From contig JAIVHC010000005.1 in assembly GCA_020201305.1 (NCBI GenBank), forward strand, positions 1 through 12,453: a stretch of 12,453 bases of DNA. Reading direction: 5' to 3'. The notes beneath the pieces were generated by a model, which saw only the letters and a list, made by a program, of their open reading frames with translations, did not search any database and was not told where the DNA came from. This DNA comes from Geobacteraceae bacterium (GTDB lineage: Bacteria > Desulfobacterota > Desulfuromonadia > Desulfuromonadales > Desulfuromonadaceae). Below, piece after piece: positions 1-8,655 of this stretch. Each line of letters begins with the position of its first letter. Position 1 is the first letter of the stretch. Made by a program: the position numbers and the translations under genes.

Positions 1-3000
1 GAGACCTGCTCTCTGGAGTACGTTTCCTACGTTCTTGAAACGCCTAAATATGATGTGGAGGAATGCGGTCAGCGGGGCATGACGTATGCGGCTCCGGTCA
101 AGGTGCGGGTGCGTCTGGTCTCTTGGGATGTGGACAAGGATACCGACGTACAGTCTATTCGGGACATTAAAGAGCAGGAAGTGTATTTCGGTGAAATTCC
201 GCTCATGACAAAAAATGGCACCTTTGTCATTAATGGTACCGAACGGGTAATTGTAAGCCAGTTGCATCGCTCCCCTGGAGTATTTTACGACCACGATAAG
301 GGCAAAACCCATTCCAGTGGCAAGTTTCTCTACAGTGCGCGCGTAATTCCGTACCGTGGCTCCTGGCTTGATTTTGACTTCGACCATAAAGATCTGCTCT
401 ATGTCCGCATTGACCGTAGACGTAAGCTACCCGCCACGGTATTGCTTCAGGCTTTAGGATACAGCACCGAAGAGTTGCTGCGCTATTACTACGACACCGA
501 AGTAGTTTCAATTGGTGGCGATAGTTTTTCCAAAGAGGTTAATCTTGAACTTCTTGCCGGGCAGCGTGCGGTGCTGGAGGTTAAAGATGCTGACGGCAAC
601 GTGATCGTGCGTCCGAATCGTAAGTTTACCAAGGCCGCCATCAAAAAGATTGCCGATGCCGGGCTGAAAACCATTCCTGTAACCGAGGAAGAAGTTGTTG
701 GGCGCTATCTCGCTACAGATGTCGTGGATGAAGAGAGTGGTGAAGTCCTTCTTGAGTGCAATCAGGAATTGACGGAATCGGCACTGGAGTTGTTGCGCGA
801 GAAGGGGGTCAAATCTGTAGAGTTACTTTTTATTGATAATCTCTATGTTGGATCTTATCTGCGTGACACCTTGGCGCTGGATTCGGTGACAAATCCCGAA
901 GACGCTATTATCGAGATTTATCGTCGCCTGCGCCCTGGTGATCCTCCCACGGTTAAAAGTGCCAACGCACTGTTCGATAATCTCTTTTTCAGTGCAGAGC
1001 GCTACGACCTTTCTATAGTAGGCCGTTTGAAGCTCAATTATAAGCTTGGGCTTGATAAGCCCCTTGAGGAGCGTACCCTGTCCAGGGAGGATATCCTTGA
1101 AGTGGTACACTACCTTATTGAACTGCGTAACGGCCGTGGTTCCATTGACGATATAGACCATCTCGGCAATCGGCGCGTCAGGGTGGTGGGCGAACTGCTG
1201 GAGAACCACTATCGAGTGGGATTGGTACGTATGGAGCGTGCCATAAAAGAGCGCATGAGCCTGCAGGAAGTAGACAGTCTCATGCCTCATGATCTGATTA
1301 ATTCCAAGCCGGTGTCCGCAGTGGTTAAGGAATTTTTCGGTTCCTCGCAGCTGTCCCAGTTTATGGATCAGACCAATCCTCTGTCTGAAATTACGCATAA
1401 GCGGCGGCTCTCAGCCCTCGGGCCCGGGGGCCTGACGCGAGAACGTGCCGGCTTTGAAGTGCGTGACGTTCACCCCACTCACTACGGGCGTGTTTGTCCC
1501 ATTGAAACCCCGGAAGGTCCAAACATTGGTTTGATCGCATCCCTGTCCACCTATGCGCGTATTAACGAGCACGGCTTCGTTGAAACTCCGTACCGCATTG
1601 TTAAAGATGGACGTGTGACCGAAGAGGTGCGTTACTTTTCCGCCCTCGAAGAAGAGGGCAATACTATTGCCCAGGCCAATGCGGTGCTTGATGAAGACAA
1701 CCGTTTGGTAAATGATGTAATCAACGTGCGCCAGAATGGCGAATTCCTCATGCTCAAGCGCGAGGAAGTACAGTTGATGGACGTTTCACCCAAGCAGCTG
1801 GTTTCGGTTGCGGCAGCGCTGATCCCGTTTTTGGAAAATGATGACGCCAACCGCGCTCTCATGGGTTCCAATATGCAGCGTCAGGCGGTCCCTCTGCTTC
1901 GTGCGGATGCTCCTCTGGTAGGTACCGGTATGGAGCGTAAAGTTGCACATGATTCGGGTGCTGCAGTAGTCGTGCAGCATGACGGCGTGGTCGACTCTGT
2001 AGATGCTTCGCGCATTGTAGTACGCGTAAGTGAAGGGCAGAGCGGTGTATCCGGAACAGGGGTAGATATCTACAATCTGACCAAATTTGTGCGCTCGAAT
2101 CAGAACACCTGCCTCAATCAGAAGCCTGTAGTCGAGGTGGGAGATCGGGTCAAGCGCGGGGATATCATCGCTGACGGACCTTCAACCCAGTTTGGTGAAT
2201 TGGCGCTGGGACAGAATATCCTGGTTGCCTTCATGCCATGGGAAGGGTACAACTTTGAGGACTCCATTCTGATCTCTGAGCGACTTGTCAAGGATGATCG
2301 GTATACTTCCGTGCATATAGAAGAGTTTGAGTGTGTTGCACGTGATACCAAACTCGGCAAGGAAGAGATCACCGACGACATCCCCAATCTGGGTGACGAT
2401 GCACTGAAAGATCTTGACGAGAGCGGGATTATTCGCACTGGTGCTGAAGTTAGACAGGGCGACATCATGGTGGGGAAAATAACCCCCAAAGGAGACACTC
2501 AGCTTTCGCCGGAGGAAAAACTCCTGCGTGCTATCTTCGGGGAAAAGGCCGGGGATGTACGAGACACCTCTCTGCGCATACCACCCGGGGTTGAAGGGGT
2601 GGTTATCGGGGCGCGTGTGTTCTCCCGTAAAGGGTCTGACAAGGATGCGCGTACCGAAAAAATCGAGCAGCTGGAGATTGAAAAACTTCTCAAAGATCAG
2701 AACGATGAGATCCGAATTGTGCGCGAGTCGGCACGTAATAAGCTCACTGATATCCTCGAAGGGAAACGTCCTGCTGTTACGCTTACGGACCAAAAGGACA
2801 ATATCGTACTCCCTAAAGGGGAGCCCATTGAGAGGGATAAACTTCTGCGGCTTCCCATGGAACAATGGAAGGAGATATCCCTCCAAAATGAGGAGGAAGC
2901 TGAAGCTACGGTAGCAGATGTGTTGGCGCATCTCAAAGAACATGATGCGGTAATCAAGGCTAAATTTGCGGAAAAAATTGACCGTATCAAACGTGGAGAT

Positions 3001-3909
3001 GACCTCCCGCCCGGAGTGATCAAGATGGTCAAGGTCTATGTGGCTATCAAGAGAAAACTTTCCGTTGGGGATAAGATGGCGGGGCGCCATGGTAATAAAG
3101 GTGTTCTGTCACGCATCCTGCCCGAAGAGGATATGCCTTATGCCGAAGATGGTACCCCGGTTGAGATTGTCCTCAACCCGCTCGGTGTTCCATCGCGTAT
3201 GAACATCGGCCAGGTTCTGGAAATTCACCTCGGTCTCGCGGCTCGCGGGCTGGGGAATCAGATTCAGGCTGAACTTGATCGCCGTGCGGAAATTGAAGAG
3301 TTGCGCGCCAAGATCAAGGATGTGTATTCCGACAAGGATCTTGATCCGTTCCTGGATAACCTACCGGAACGCGATGTTAAGAAACTTGCAGCGCGTCTTT
3401 CGCGCGGAGTGCCTATGGCCACACCGGTATTCGAGGGTGTAAGTGAAGCAGATGTTAAGGCTCAAATTAAAAAGGCGGGCTTTGACACTTCCGGACAGAT
3501 GACACTGTACGATGGTCGCACGGGTGATGCGTTTAAGGAGCAGGTTACCGTGGGTATCATGTACATGCTCAAGTTGCATCACCTGGTTGATGACAAGATT
3601 CACGCTAGAAGTATCGGTCCCTACAGTCTCGTAACCCAGCAGCCGTTGGGGGGTAAAGCTCAGTTCGGTGGTCAGCGTTTGGGTGAGATGGAGGTATGGG
3701 CTATGGAAGCTTATGGTGCTTCCCATGCCCTGCAGGAGTTCCTCACGGTTAAATCGGATGATGTGGCCGGGAGAACCAGAATGTATGAGGCCATCGTCAA
3801 AGGGCGGCATACCCTGGAAGCAGGGTTGCCGGAATCGTTCAACGTCCTGCTTAAAGAGCTTCAGTCTCTGTGCCTTGACGTGGAATTGCTGGAAGACGAA
3901 AAAGAATAA
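1..3909 (+). CDS. rpoB: DNA-directed RNA polymerase subunit beta (5' truncated by window edge)
   Basis: Beta subunit of the core RNA polymerase; with beta' it forms the active-site cleft and is the target of rifampicin. The reading frame is open from base 1 (ETCSLEYVSY...) and aligns from about E. coli residue 64, so about 63 N-terminal residues lie outside; the internal GTG at 55 is not the true start. 1302 codons are present, ending in TAA. Visible landmarks, in fragment codon numbers: the rifampicin cluster (codons 447-478, GSSQLSQFMDQ...HKRRLSALGPGG), the E-D pair in YNFEDSIL (codons 753-754, equivalent to E813/D814), and two nucleotide-contacting lysines in KRKLSVGDKMAGRHGNKG (codons 1017 and 1025, equivalent to K1065/K1073). 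The C-terminal clamp segment (QPLGGKAQFGGQRLGEMEVW) is intact. Asp516, His526 and Ser531 equivalents are wild type, so rifampicin sensitivity is expected. The gene is followed 27 bases later by rpoC, surely co-transcribed. Confidence 0.98.
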   Translation, partial: ETCSLEYVSYVLETPKYDVEECGQRGMTYAAPVKVRVRLVSWDVDKDTDVQSIRDIKEQEVYFGEIPLMTKNGTFVINGTERVIVSQLHRSPGVFYDHDKGKTHSSGKFLYSARVIPYRGSWLDFDFDHKDLLYVRIDRRRKLPATVLLQALGYSTEELLRYYYDTEVVSIGGDSFSKEVNLELLAGQRAVLEVKDADGNVIVRPNRKFTKAAIKKIADAGLKTIPVTEEEVVGRYLATDVVDEESGEVLLECNQELTESALELLREKGVKSVELLFIDNLYVGSYLRDTLALDSVTNPEDAIIEIYRRLRPGDPPTVKSANALFDNLFFSAERYDLSIVGRLKLNYKLGLDKPLEERTLSREDILEVVHYLIELRNGRGSIDDIDHLGNRRVRVVGELLENHYRVGLVRMERAIKERMSLQEVDSLMPHDLINSKPVSAVVKEFFGSSQLSQFMDQTNPLSEITHKRRLSALGPGGLTRERAGFEVRDVHPTHYGRVCPIETPEGPNIGLIASLSTYARINEHGFVETPYRIVKDGRVTEEVRYFSALEEEGNTIAQANAVLDEDNRLVNDVINVRQNGEFLMLKREEVQLMDVSPKQLVSVAAALIPFLENDDANRALMGSNMQRQAVPLLRADAPLVGTGMERKVAHDSGAAVVVQHDGVVDSVDASRIVVRVSEGQSGVSGTGVDIYNLTKFVRSNQNTCLNQKPVVEVGDRVKRGDIIADGPSTQFGELALGQNILVAFMPWEGYNFEDSILISERLVKDDRYTSVHIEEFECVARDTKLGKEEITDDIPNLGDDALKDLDESGIIRTGAEVRQGDIMVGKITPKGDTQLSPEEKLLRAIFGEKAGDVRDTSLRIPPGVEGVVIGARVFSRKGSDKDARTEKIEQLEIEKLLKDQNDEIRIVRESARNKLTDILEGKRPAVTLTDQKDNIVLPKGEPIERDKLLRLPMEQWKEISLQNEEEAEATVADVLAHLKEHDAVIKAKFAEKIDRIKRGDDLPPGVIKMVKVYVAIKRKLSVGDKMAGRHGNKGVLSRILPEEDMPYAEDGTPVEIVLNPLGVPSRMNIGQVLEIHLGLAARGLGNQIQAELDRRAEIEELRAKIKDVYSDKDLDPFLDNLPERDVKKLAARLSRGVPMATPVFEGVSEADVKAQIKKAGFDTSGQMTLYDGRTGDAFKEQVTVGIMYMLKLHHLVDDKIHARSIGPYSLVTQQPLGGKAQFGGQRLGEMEVWAMEAYGASHALQEFLTVKSDDVAGRTRMYEAIVKGRHTLEAGLPESFNVLLKELQSLCLDVELLEDEKE

Positions 3910-3923
3910 TACTGCCATCCCTT

Positions 3924-3939
3924 AAGGAGATGAGTTTTG
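3924..3939 (+). promoter_or_regulatory. rpoC ribosome binding site with TTG start
   Basis: A strong Shine-Dalgarno sequence, AAGGAGA (3924-3930), stands six bases before TTG at 3937-3939. An in-frame TGA at 3931-3933 excludes any start further upstream. The next in-frame ATG would fall inside the first zinc-binding motif. The start is therefore TTG, and it gives the N-terminus MEDSINLFERPKDPL expected for the family. Confidence 0.9.
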
Positions 3940-6900
3940 GAAGATAGTATTAACCTGTTTGAGCGTCCCAAGGATCCGTTGAGTTTTGATACCATTCGTC
4001 TCTCGCTTTCATCGCCAGAGACGATTCGCGAACGCTCCTTTGGTGAAGTTAAAAAACCCGAGACCATAAACTATCGTACCTTCAAACCCGAGCGCGACGG
4101 CCTGTTCTGTGCCAAGATTTTCGGTCCGGTGAAGGACTACGAGTGTAACTGCGGCAAATACAAGCGCATGAAACACCGCGGTATTGTGTGCGAAAAGTGC
4201 GGGGTTGAGGTTATCCCCAGCAAGGTGCGGCGTGAGCGTCTCGCCCACATTGATCTAGCATGCCCGGTAGCACATATCTGGTTTTTGAAGTCACTCCCTT
4301 CACGCATCGGCACCCTGCTGGACATGACCCTGAAGGAGTTGGAAAAGGTTCTGTATTTCGAGGCATATATTGTTCTCGACAGTGCCGATACCGAACTCGA
4401 AGATGGTCAGGTACTGCCGGAAGATAAGTACAACGAGCTGATGGCGGAGCATGCCGGCCAGTTCTCTGCCGGCATGGGAGCCGAGGCGATACGCGAGTTG
4501 CTTTCTGCTCTTGACCTTGAGGAAATTGCGCAGGAACTTCGGATTGATATGCGCGAATCCACCAGTGAGGCCAAGAAAAAGAAAGTTGCTAAACGTCTGA
4601 AGGTGGTTAACGCCTTCATGCGCAGCGATAATCGTCCGGAGTGGATGATACTGGAGACCCTCCCGGTACTTCCTCCAGAGTTGCGTCCGCTGGTGCCTCT
4701 CGACGGCGGGCGCTTTGCAACCTCTGATTTGAACGATTTGTATCGCCGGGTAATAAACCGCAATAATCGCCTCAAGCGCCTCATGGATCTGCATGCCCCC
4801 GAGGTGATTATCCGCAACGAAAAGCGTATGTTGCAGGAGGCGGTAGACGCGTTGTTTGATAACGGCCGCCGAGGTCGTGCGATAACCGGTCCCAACAAGC
4901 GTCCGCTGAAATCTCTTTCCGATATGCTTAAAGGCAAGGGAGGACGTTTCCGGCAGAATCTGCTGGGTAAGCGTGTTGATTACTCCGGGCGTAGCGTTAT
5001 CGTCGCCGGGCCGGAGTTGAAGCTGCATCAATGCGGGTTGCCGAAAAAGATGGCGCTGGAGCTGTTTAAGCCCTTTATCTATAACAAGCTCGAAGAACTC
5101 GGACTCTGTACCACTATCAAGAGTGCGAAGAAGCTGGTGGAAAAGGAAAAGCCCGAAGTGTGGGATGTGCTCGAAGATGTCATCCGCGAACATCCGGTAA
5201 TGCTTAACCGTGCTCCGACCCTTCACCGCCTCGGTATTCAGGCCTTTGAGCCTGTACTGATAGAGGGCAAGGCAATTCAGTTGCATCCGCTGGTGTGTAC
5301 TGCGTTTAACGCTGACTTTGACGGCGACCAGATGGCGGTCCATCTGCCTCTCTCCATCGAGAGCCAGATCGAAGCGCGCGTTCTCATGATGTCGACCAAC
5401 AATATCCTTTCGCCCGCAAATGGCAAGCCGATTATCGTGCCATCGCAGGACATGGTTCTGGGCTTGTACTACATGACGCGAATTCGCCCCTTTATCAAGG
5501 GTACCGGTAAAATTTTCAGTTCCCCGGATGAGGCACGTATTGCCTATGATGCCGGTGAGGTTGACCTTCAGGCTGGCGTCAAAGTACGTATGAGCCCGGA
5601 AGCCGGAAAACCGCCGGAGCTGATAGAGACCGCAGTCGGGCGTATTCTACTGCGTGAAATAGTGCCGGAGGTGATCCCGTTTGATCTGGTCAATCGTGTA
5701 ATGACCAAAAAACAGATTGGCGAACTTATTGATGCGAGTTTCAGGCTTGCTGGTAACAAGAAGACTGTAATTCTGGCGGATAAGATTAAGCAGTCCGGTT
5801 ATCGCTTCTCCACCTTAGCGGGGATCTCCATAGCTCTGGATCATATGGTGGTGCCCGACTCCAAGCAGAGCTATATCGATGCGGCTCTGGAAGAGGTTAA
5901 AGAGATTCAGAGTCAGTACACGGATGGTCTGATTACTGACGGTGAGCGCTACAACAAGGTGGTGGATATCTGGGCCAAGTGTACCGAAGATATTGCAACT
6001 ACAATGTTGACTGATCTATCCACTGACCGGTTTGAATCAGAAGATGGCGAAGTTGTGGAAGCACCATCATTTAACGCCATTCATATGATGGCGGATTCAG
6101 GTGCACGTGGTAGTGCCCAGCAGATTCGCCAGCTCGCGGGTATGCGTGGTCTTATGGCCAAGCCTTCGGGAGAAATTATCGAAACCCCGATAACCGCGAA
6201 CTTCCGCGAAGGTCTCACGGTATTGCAGTACTTCATCTCGTCCCATGGTGCGCGCAAGGGCCTTGCAGATACAGCACTTAAGACCGCAAATTCCGGATAT
6301 CTGACCCGCCGTCTTGTGGATGTAGCGCAGGATGCTATCATTACCGAACAGGATTGCCACACCCTCGACGGCGTTATGATTTCATCCCTGATCGATTCCG
6401 GCGAGGTGATTCAATCGCTGGGCGACAGGATTCTGGGTCGCACCGCGCTTGGAGATATCGTTGATCCGGTTGACGGGCATGTGATAGTTAAAGCAAACCA
6501 GGAGATCGATGAAGATCTGGTTAAAAATATTGAGGATGCAGGTATTGAGCGAGTCAAAATTCGTTCAGTCTTGACTTGCAAGAGCCGCAAGGGTATTTGC
6601 GCTTCCTGCTATGGTCGTGATCTGGCCCGTGGACACATGGTTAACCTCGGGGAGGCTGTCGGGGTCATTGCGGCACAGTCCATTGGTGAGCCTGGTACTC
6701 AGCTAACCATGCGCACCTTCCACATTGGGGGGGCAGCGTCCAGAAGCGCAGAGCAGACATCTCTTGAGGCACGCTATGACGGGGTGTTGCAATTCGACAA
6801 TCTGAAGTCTGTTCTCAACCGCGATGGCAACCACATTGTCACAAATCGCAATGGCCAGATTGTTATCGTGGATGAAACCGGGCGCGAGCGCGAGCGTCAC

Positions 6901-8103
6901 GAACTGTTGTACGGTACCAAGTTGCTGGTAAACCCCGGTGATGAGGTGAAGGCCGGGATGCAGCTGGCTGAATGGGATCCGTACACCATGCCCGTTCTTA
7001 CCGAAGTCGGTGGGCGGGTCCACTATGGTGACATCGTTGCAGGTCTTACTATGGACGAGAAGGTCGACGATGTAACCGGACTTTCACGTAAGGTCATTAT
7101 CGAATCCAAGGCATCCGATAAACGTCCGCGCATTATGCTTAAGGATGAAGACGGAAAATCGGTAAAACTTCCGAATGGCATGGTAGCGCGGTATATGCTT
7201 CCTGTGGGTTCCAATATCAACGTGGCCGAGGATGCCGAAGTTTTCTCGGGGGATATTCTGGCTAAGATTCCGCGTGAAACTACCAAAACCAAGGACATTA
7301 CCGGGGGTCTACCGCGCGTGGCCGAGCTCTTTGAAGCGCGTAAGCCGAAGGAGTTCGCTATTCTCAGTGAGATAGACGGCACTGTAACCTATGGCAAAGA
7401 CACCAAAGGGAAACGCAAGGTTGTGGTTACTCCGGAAATCGGGGAGCCCATGGAATACCTGATTCCCAAGGGTAAGCATATCAGTGTGCAGGAGGGTGAT
7501 GAAGTTATTGCAGGAGATCCGCTTATGGATGGGTCCCGCAATCCGCACGATATTCTACGCGTATTAGGTGAGAAGGAACTCGCCAAGTATCTGGTGGATG
7601 AGGTTCAGGAGGTTTACCGTCTTCAAGGGGTAGGTATCAACGATAAGCACATCGAAACCATTGTGCGTCAGATGCTGCGTCGGGTAGCTATCCGCGAGGT
7701 AGGTGATACTGATTTCCTCATTGATGACCAGGTCTCACGTGAGGAGTTTGATAAAGAGAATGAGCGTATCCTTGCCGAGGAAGGCAGTCCCGCTGTAGGT
7801 GAACCCATCATGCTCGGGATTACCAAGGCATCTCTGTCAACAGAGTCATTTATCTCAGCGGCTTCGTTCCAGGAAACCACCAAGGTGTTGACGCAGGCTT
7901 CCATTGAAGGGAAGGAAGATCACCTGCGCGGCCTGAAAGAAAACGTTATCATGGGGCGTCTGATCCCCGCTGGAACCGGGATTTCGGAATACCGTACAGT
8001 TAAGGTTCAGGCCTCTGAGCCTGAAGTGGAGGCGGAAGTACCGGAGCAGGCAGAAGAGGACTCTGAGCAGGAAACACTTGAAAAAAATACTGCTGAGGTT
8101 TAG
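3937..8103 (+). CDS. rpoC: DNA-directed RNA polymerase subunit beta'
   Basis: Largest core RNA polymerase subunit, 1388 residues (E. coli 1407), carrying the catalytic Mg site. The N-terminal zinc site has Cys70, Cys72, Cys85 and Cys88, the same numbers as in E. coli. The switch/rudder region NGRRGRAITGPNKRPLKSL...GKRVDYSGRSVI lies near residues 308-350. The catalytic motif NADFDGD is at 458-464, with Asp460, Asp462 and Asp464. The bridge helix (TANFREGLTVLQYF... onward) spans roughly 753-800. The second zinc site is Cys807, Cys881, Cys888 and Cys891. Trigger-loop residues MRTFH are at 925-929, followed by the proteobacterial insertion (about 936-1130) that splits the loop. The protein ends in an acidic tail (1360-1388, 11 Glu and 1 Asp). 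TTG start, see the RBS entry. It is co-transcribed with rpoB; a new promoter follows downstream, so rpsL may be partly uncoupled. Confidence 0.98.
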   Translation: MEDSINLFERPKDPLSFDTIRLSLSSPETIRERSFGEVKKPETINYRTFKPERDGLFCAKIFGPVKDYECNCGKYKRMKHRGIVCEKCGVEVIPSKVRRERLAHIDLACPVAHIWFLKSLPSRIGTLLDMTLKELEKVLYFEAYIVLDSADTELEDGQVLPEDKYNELMAEHAGQFSAGMGAEAIRELLSALDLEEIAQELRIDMRESTSEAKKKKVAKRLKVVNAFMRSDNRPEWMILETLPVLPPELRPLVPLDGGRFATSDLNDLYRRVINRNNRLKRLMDLHAPEVIIRNEKRMLQEAVDALFDNGRRGRAITGPNKRPLKSLSDMLKGKGGRFRQNLLGKRVDYSGRSVIVAGPELKLHQCGLPKKMALELFKPFIYNKLEELGLCTTIKSAKKLVEKEKPEVWDVLEDVIREHPVMLNRAPTLHRLGIQAFEPVLIEGKAIQLHPLVCTAFNADFDGDQMAVHLPLSIESQIEARVLMMSTNNILSPANGKPIIVPSQDMVLGLYYMTRIRPFIKGTGKIFSSPDEARIAYDAGEVDLQAGVKVRMSPEAGKPPELIETAVGRILLREIVPEVIPFDLVNRVMTKKQIGELIDASFRLAGNKKTVILADKIKQSGYRFSTLAGISIALDHMVVPDSKQSYIDAALEEVKEIQSQYTDGLITDGERYNKVVDIWAKCTEDIATTMLTDLSTDRFESEDGEVVEAPSFNAIHMMADSGARGSAQQIRQLAGMRGLMAKPSGEIIETPITANFREGLTVLQYFISSHGARKGLADTALKTANSGYLTRRLVDVAQDAIITEQDCHTLDGVMISSLIDSGEVIQSLGDRILGRTALGDIVDPVDGHVIVKANQEIDEDLVKNIEDAGIERVKIRSVLTCKSRKGICASCYGRDLARGHMVNLGEAVGVIAAQSIGEPGTQLTMRTFHIGGAASRSAEQTSLEARYDGVLQFDNLKSVLNRDGNHIVTNRNGQIVIVDETGRERERHELLYGTKLLVNPGDEVKAGMQLAEWDPYTMPVLTEVGGRVHYGDIVAGLTMDEKVDDVTGLSRKVIIESKASDKRPRIMLKDEDGKSVKLPNGMVARYMLPVGSNINVAEDAEVFSGDILAKIPRETTKTKDITGGLPRVAELFEARKPKEFAILSEIDGTVTYGKDTKGKRKVVVTPEIGEPMEYLIPKGKHISVQEGDEVIAGDPLMDGSRNPHDILRVLGEKELAKYLVDEVQEVYRLQGVGINDKHIETIVRQMLRRVAIREVGDTDFLIDDQVSREEFDKENERILAEEGSPAVGEPIMLGITKASLSTESFISAASFQETTKVLTQASIEGKEDHLRGLKENVIMGRLIPAGTGISEYRTVKVQASEPEVEAEVPEQAEEDSEQETLEKNTAEV
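4450..4476. repeat. Perfect 9-bp inverted repeat inside rpoC
   Basis: CATGCCGGC (4450-4458) and GCCGGCATG (4468-4476) are perfect reverse complements separated by nine bases. The sequence encodes about HAGQFSAGM in the variable N-terminal part of beta'. There is no T-run after it, so it does not look like a terminator. It would form a stable hairpin in the mRNA; no function is known to me. Confidence 0.6.
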
Positions 8104-8163
8104 TTAGCCCCGGCGCCCGTACGAGCCGGAGTAAAAAATGTATCCTGGATATGTAACATCTGC
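8104..8163 (+). other. rpoC-str spacer, upstream part, with a weak hairpin
   Basis: Non-coding sequence between the rpoC stop and the str promoter. CCGGC (8110-8114) can pair with GCCGG (8125-8129) around a ten-base loop. The stretch after it is A-rich (GTAAAAAATG) and not T-rich on the + strand, so an intrinsic terminator is not supported and read-through from rpoBC into rpsL remains possible. I see no other structure or ORF here. Confidence 0.35.
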
Positions 8164-8192
8164 TTGACTTCGGCCGTAGCAGTTGTTACTAT
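8164..8192 (+). promoter_or_regulatory. Sigma-70-type promoter for the str operon
   Basis: The -35 box TTGACT (8164-8169, 5 of 6 matches to TTGACA) and the -10 box TACTAT (8187-8192, 4 of 6 matches to TATAAT) are separated by 17 bases, the optimal spacing. The start of transcription would fall near 8199, giving a leader of about 60 bases before rpsL. The bases just after the -10 box (CCGCGAG, 8193-8199) are GC-rich, the discriminator type associated with negative stringent (ppGpp) control of ribosomal genes in E. coli; applying that here is inference. Its place in the only sizeable gap of the cluster strengthens the call. Confidence 0.7.
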
Positions 8193-8259
8193 CCGCGAGT
8201 TTTCCCCTTCACGGGGGACGTTCTTTCAATTTTGTGAATAGTAATTTCGGGAGTAAGAA
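8193..8259 (+). promoter_or_regulatory. rpsL leader with small hairpin and RBS
   Basis: Predicted transcribed leader. TCCCC (8203-8207) can pair with GGGGA (8214-8218) around a six-base loop, and the following bases are T-rich (TTCTTTCAATTTT from about 8221). This could be a weak attenuator-like structure, but five base pairs is short. The rpsL ribosome binding site is GGGAG at 8249-8253, six bases before the ATG. Confidence 0.35.
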
Positions 8260-8631
8260 ATGCCGACAATCAATCAGTTGATCAATAAAGGGCGCAAGAG
8301 AAAAGAGCGGAAAGGTGCAGCACGTGCGCTGCAGGCCAATCCGCAGCGTCGGGGTGTATGTACCAGGGTTTACACAACTACACCGAAGAAGCCGAACTCA
8401 GCACTCAGGAAAGTTGCACGTGTGCGCCTGACAAACGGGATAGTGGTTTCATCCTATATCCCCGGGGTCGGACATAATCTGCAGGAGCACTCAGTAGTAC
8501 TCGTGCGTGGCGGTCGTGTGAAGGACCTGCCTGGTGTGCGTTATCACATCGTCCGTGGCGCGCTTGATCTTGCCGGTGTACAGGGTCGTATGCAGGGTCG
8601 TTCCAAATATGGTGCTAAGCGTCCTAAGTAG
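8260..8631 (+). CDS. rpsL: 30S ribosomal protein S12
   Basis: Small-subunit protein at the decoding centre, involved in tRNA selection accuracy. The protein is 123 residues, the usual length, starting MPTINQLINKGRK. The conserved core CTRVYTTTPKKPNSALRKV is at residues 34-52 and LVRGGRVKDLPGVRYH at 81-96. Lys43 and Lys88, the classical streptomycin-resistance positions, are wild type. Asp89, the site methylthiolated by RimO in E. coli, is present. The basic N-terminus (KGRKRKERKG) differs from the E. coli one, which is usual outside enterics. GGGAG six bases upstream supports the ATG at 8260. First gene of the str group, behind its own predicted promoter and 44 bases before rpsG. Confidence 0.98.
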   Translation: MPTINQLINKGRKRKERKGAARALQANPQRRGVCTRVYTTTPKKPNSALRKVARVRLTNGIVVSSYIPGVGHNLQEHSVVLVRGGRVKDLPGVRYHIVRGALDLAGVQGRMQGRSKYGAKRPK

Positions 8632-8655
8632 GACATTGTCTAAGCACGACATTGA
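8624..8655 (+). repeat. Imperfect 16-base tandem direct repeat at the rpsL stop
   Basis: CTAAGTAGGACATTGT (8624-8639) is followed immediately by CTAAGCACGACATTGA (8640-8655), 13 of 16 bases identical. The first copy contains the last codons and the TAG stop of rpsL; the second lies wholly in the spacer. It looks like a small tandem duplication that lengthened the rpsL-rpsG spacer. A third CTAAG occurs at 8615. Confidence 0.55.

Noticed and set aside
55..57. GTG at 55 as the rpoB start
   Set aside because: The conserved beta sequence continues upstream in frame to base 1, so the gene is cut by the window edge, not started here.
2182..3090. Open frame of 302 codons on the - strand opposite rpoB
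   Set aside because: Antisense to the conserved beta active-site region; no recognisable protein family in the translation.
4300..5343. Long open frame (347 codons) on the - strand opposite rpoC
   Set aside because: It lies wholly antisense to conserved rpoC sequence including the catalytic region, and its translation shows no recognisable domain. It is a by-product of rpoC codon use.
8110..8135. Hairpin after rpoC as an intrinsic terminator
   Set aside because: The stem is only five base pairs with a ten-base loop, and the following run is A-rich, not T-rich, on the transcribed sense strand.
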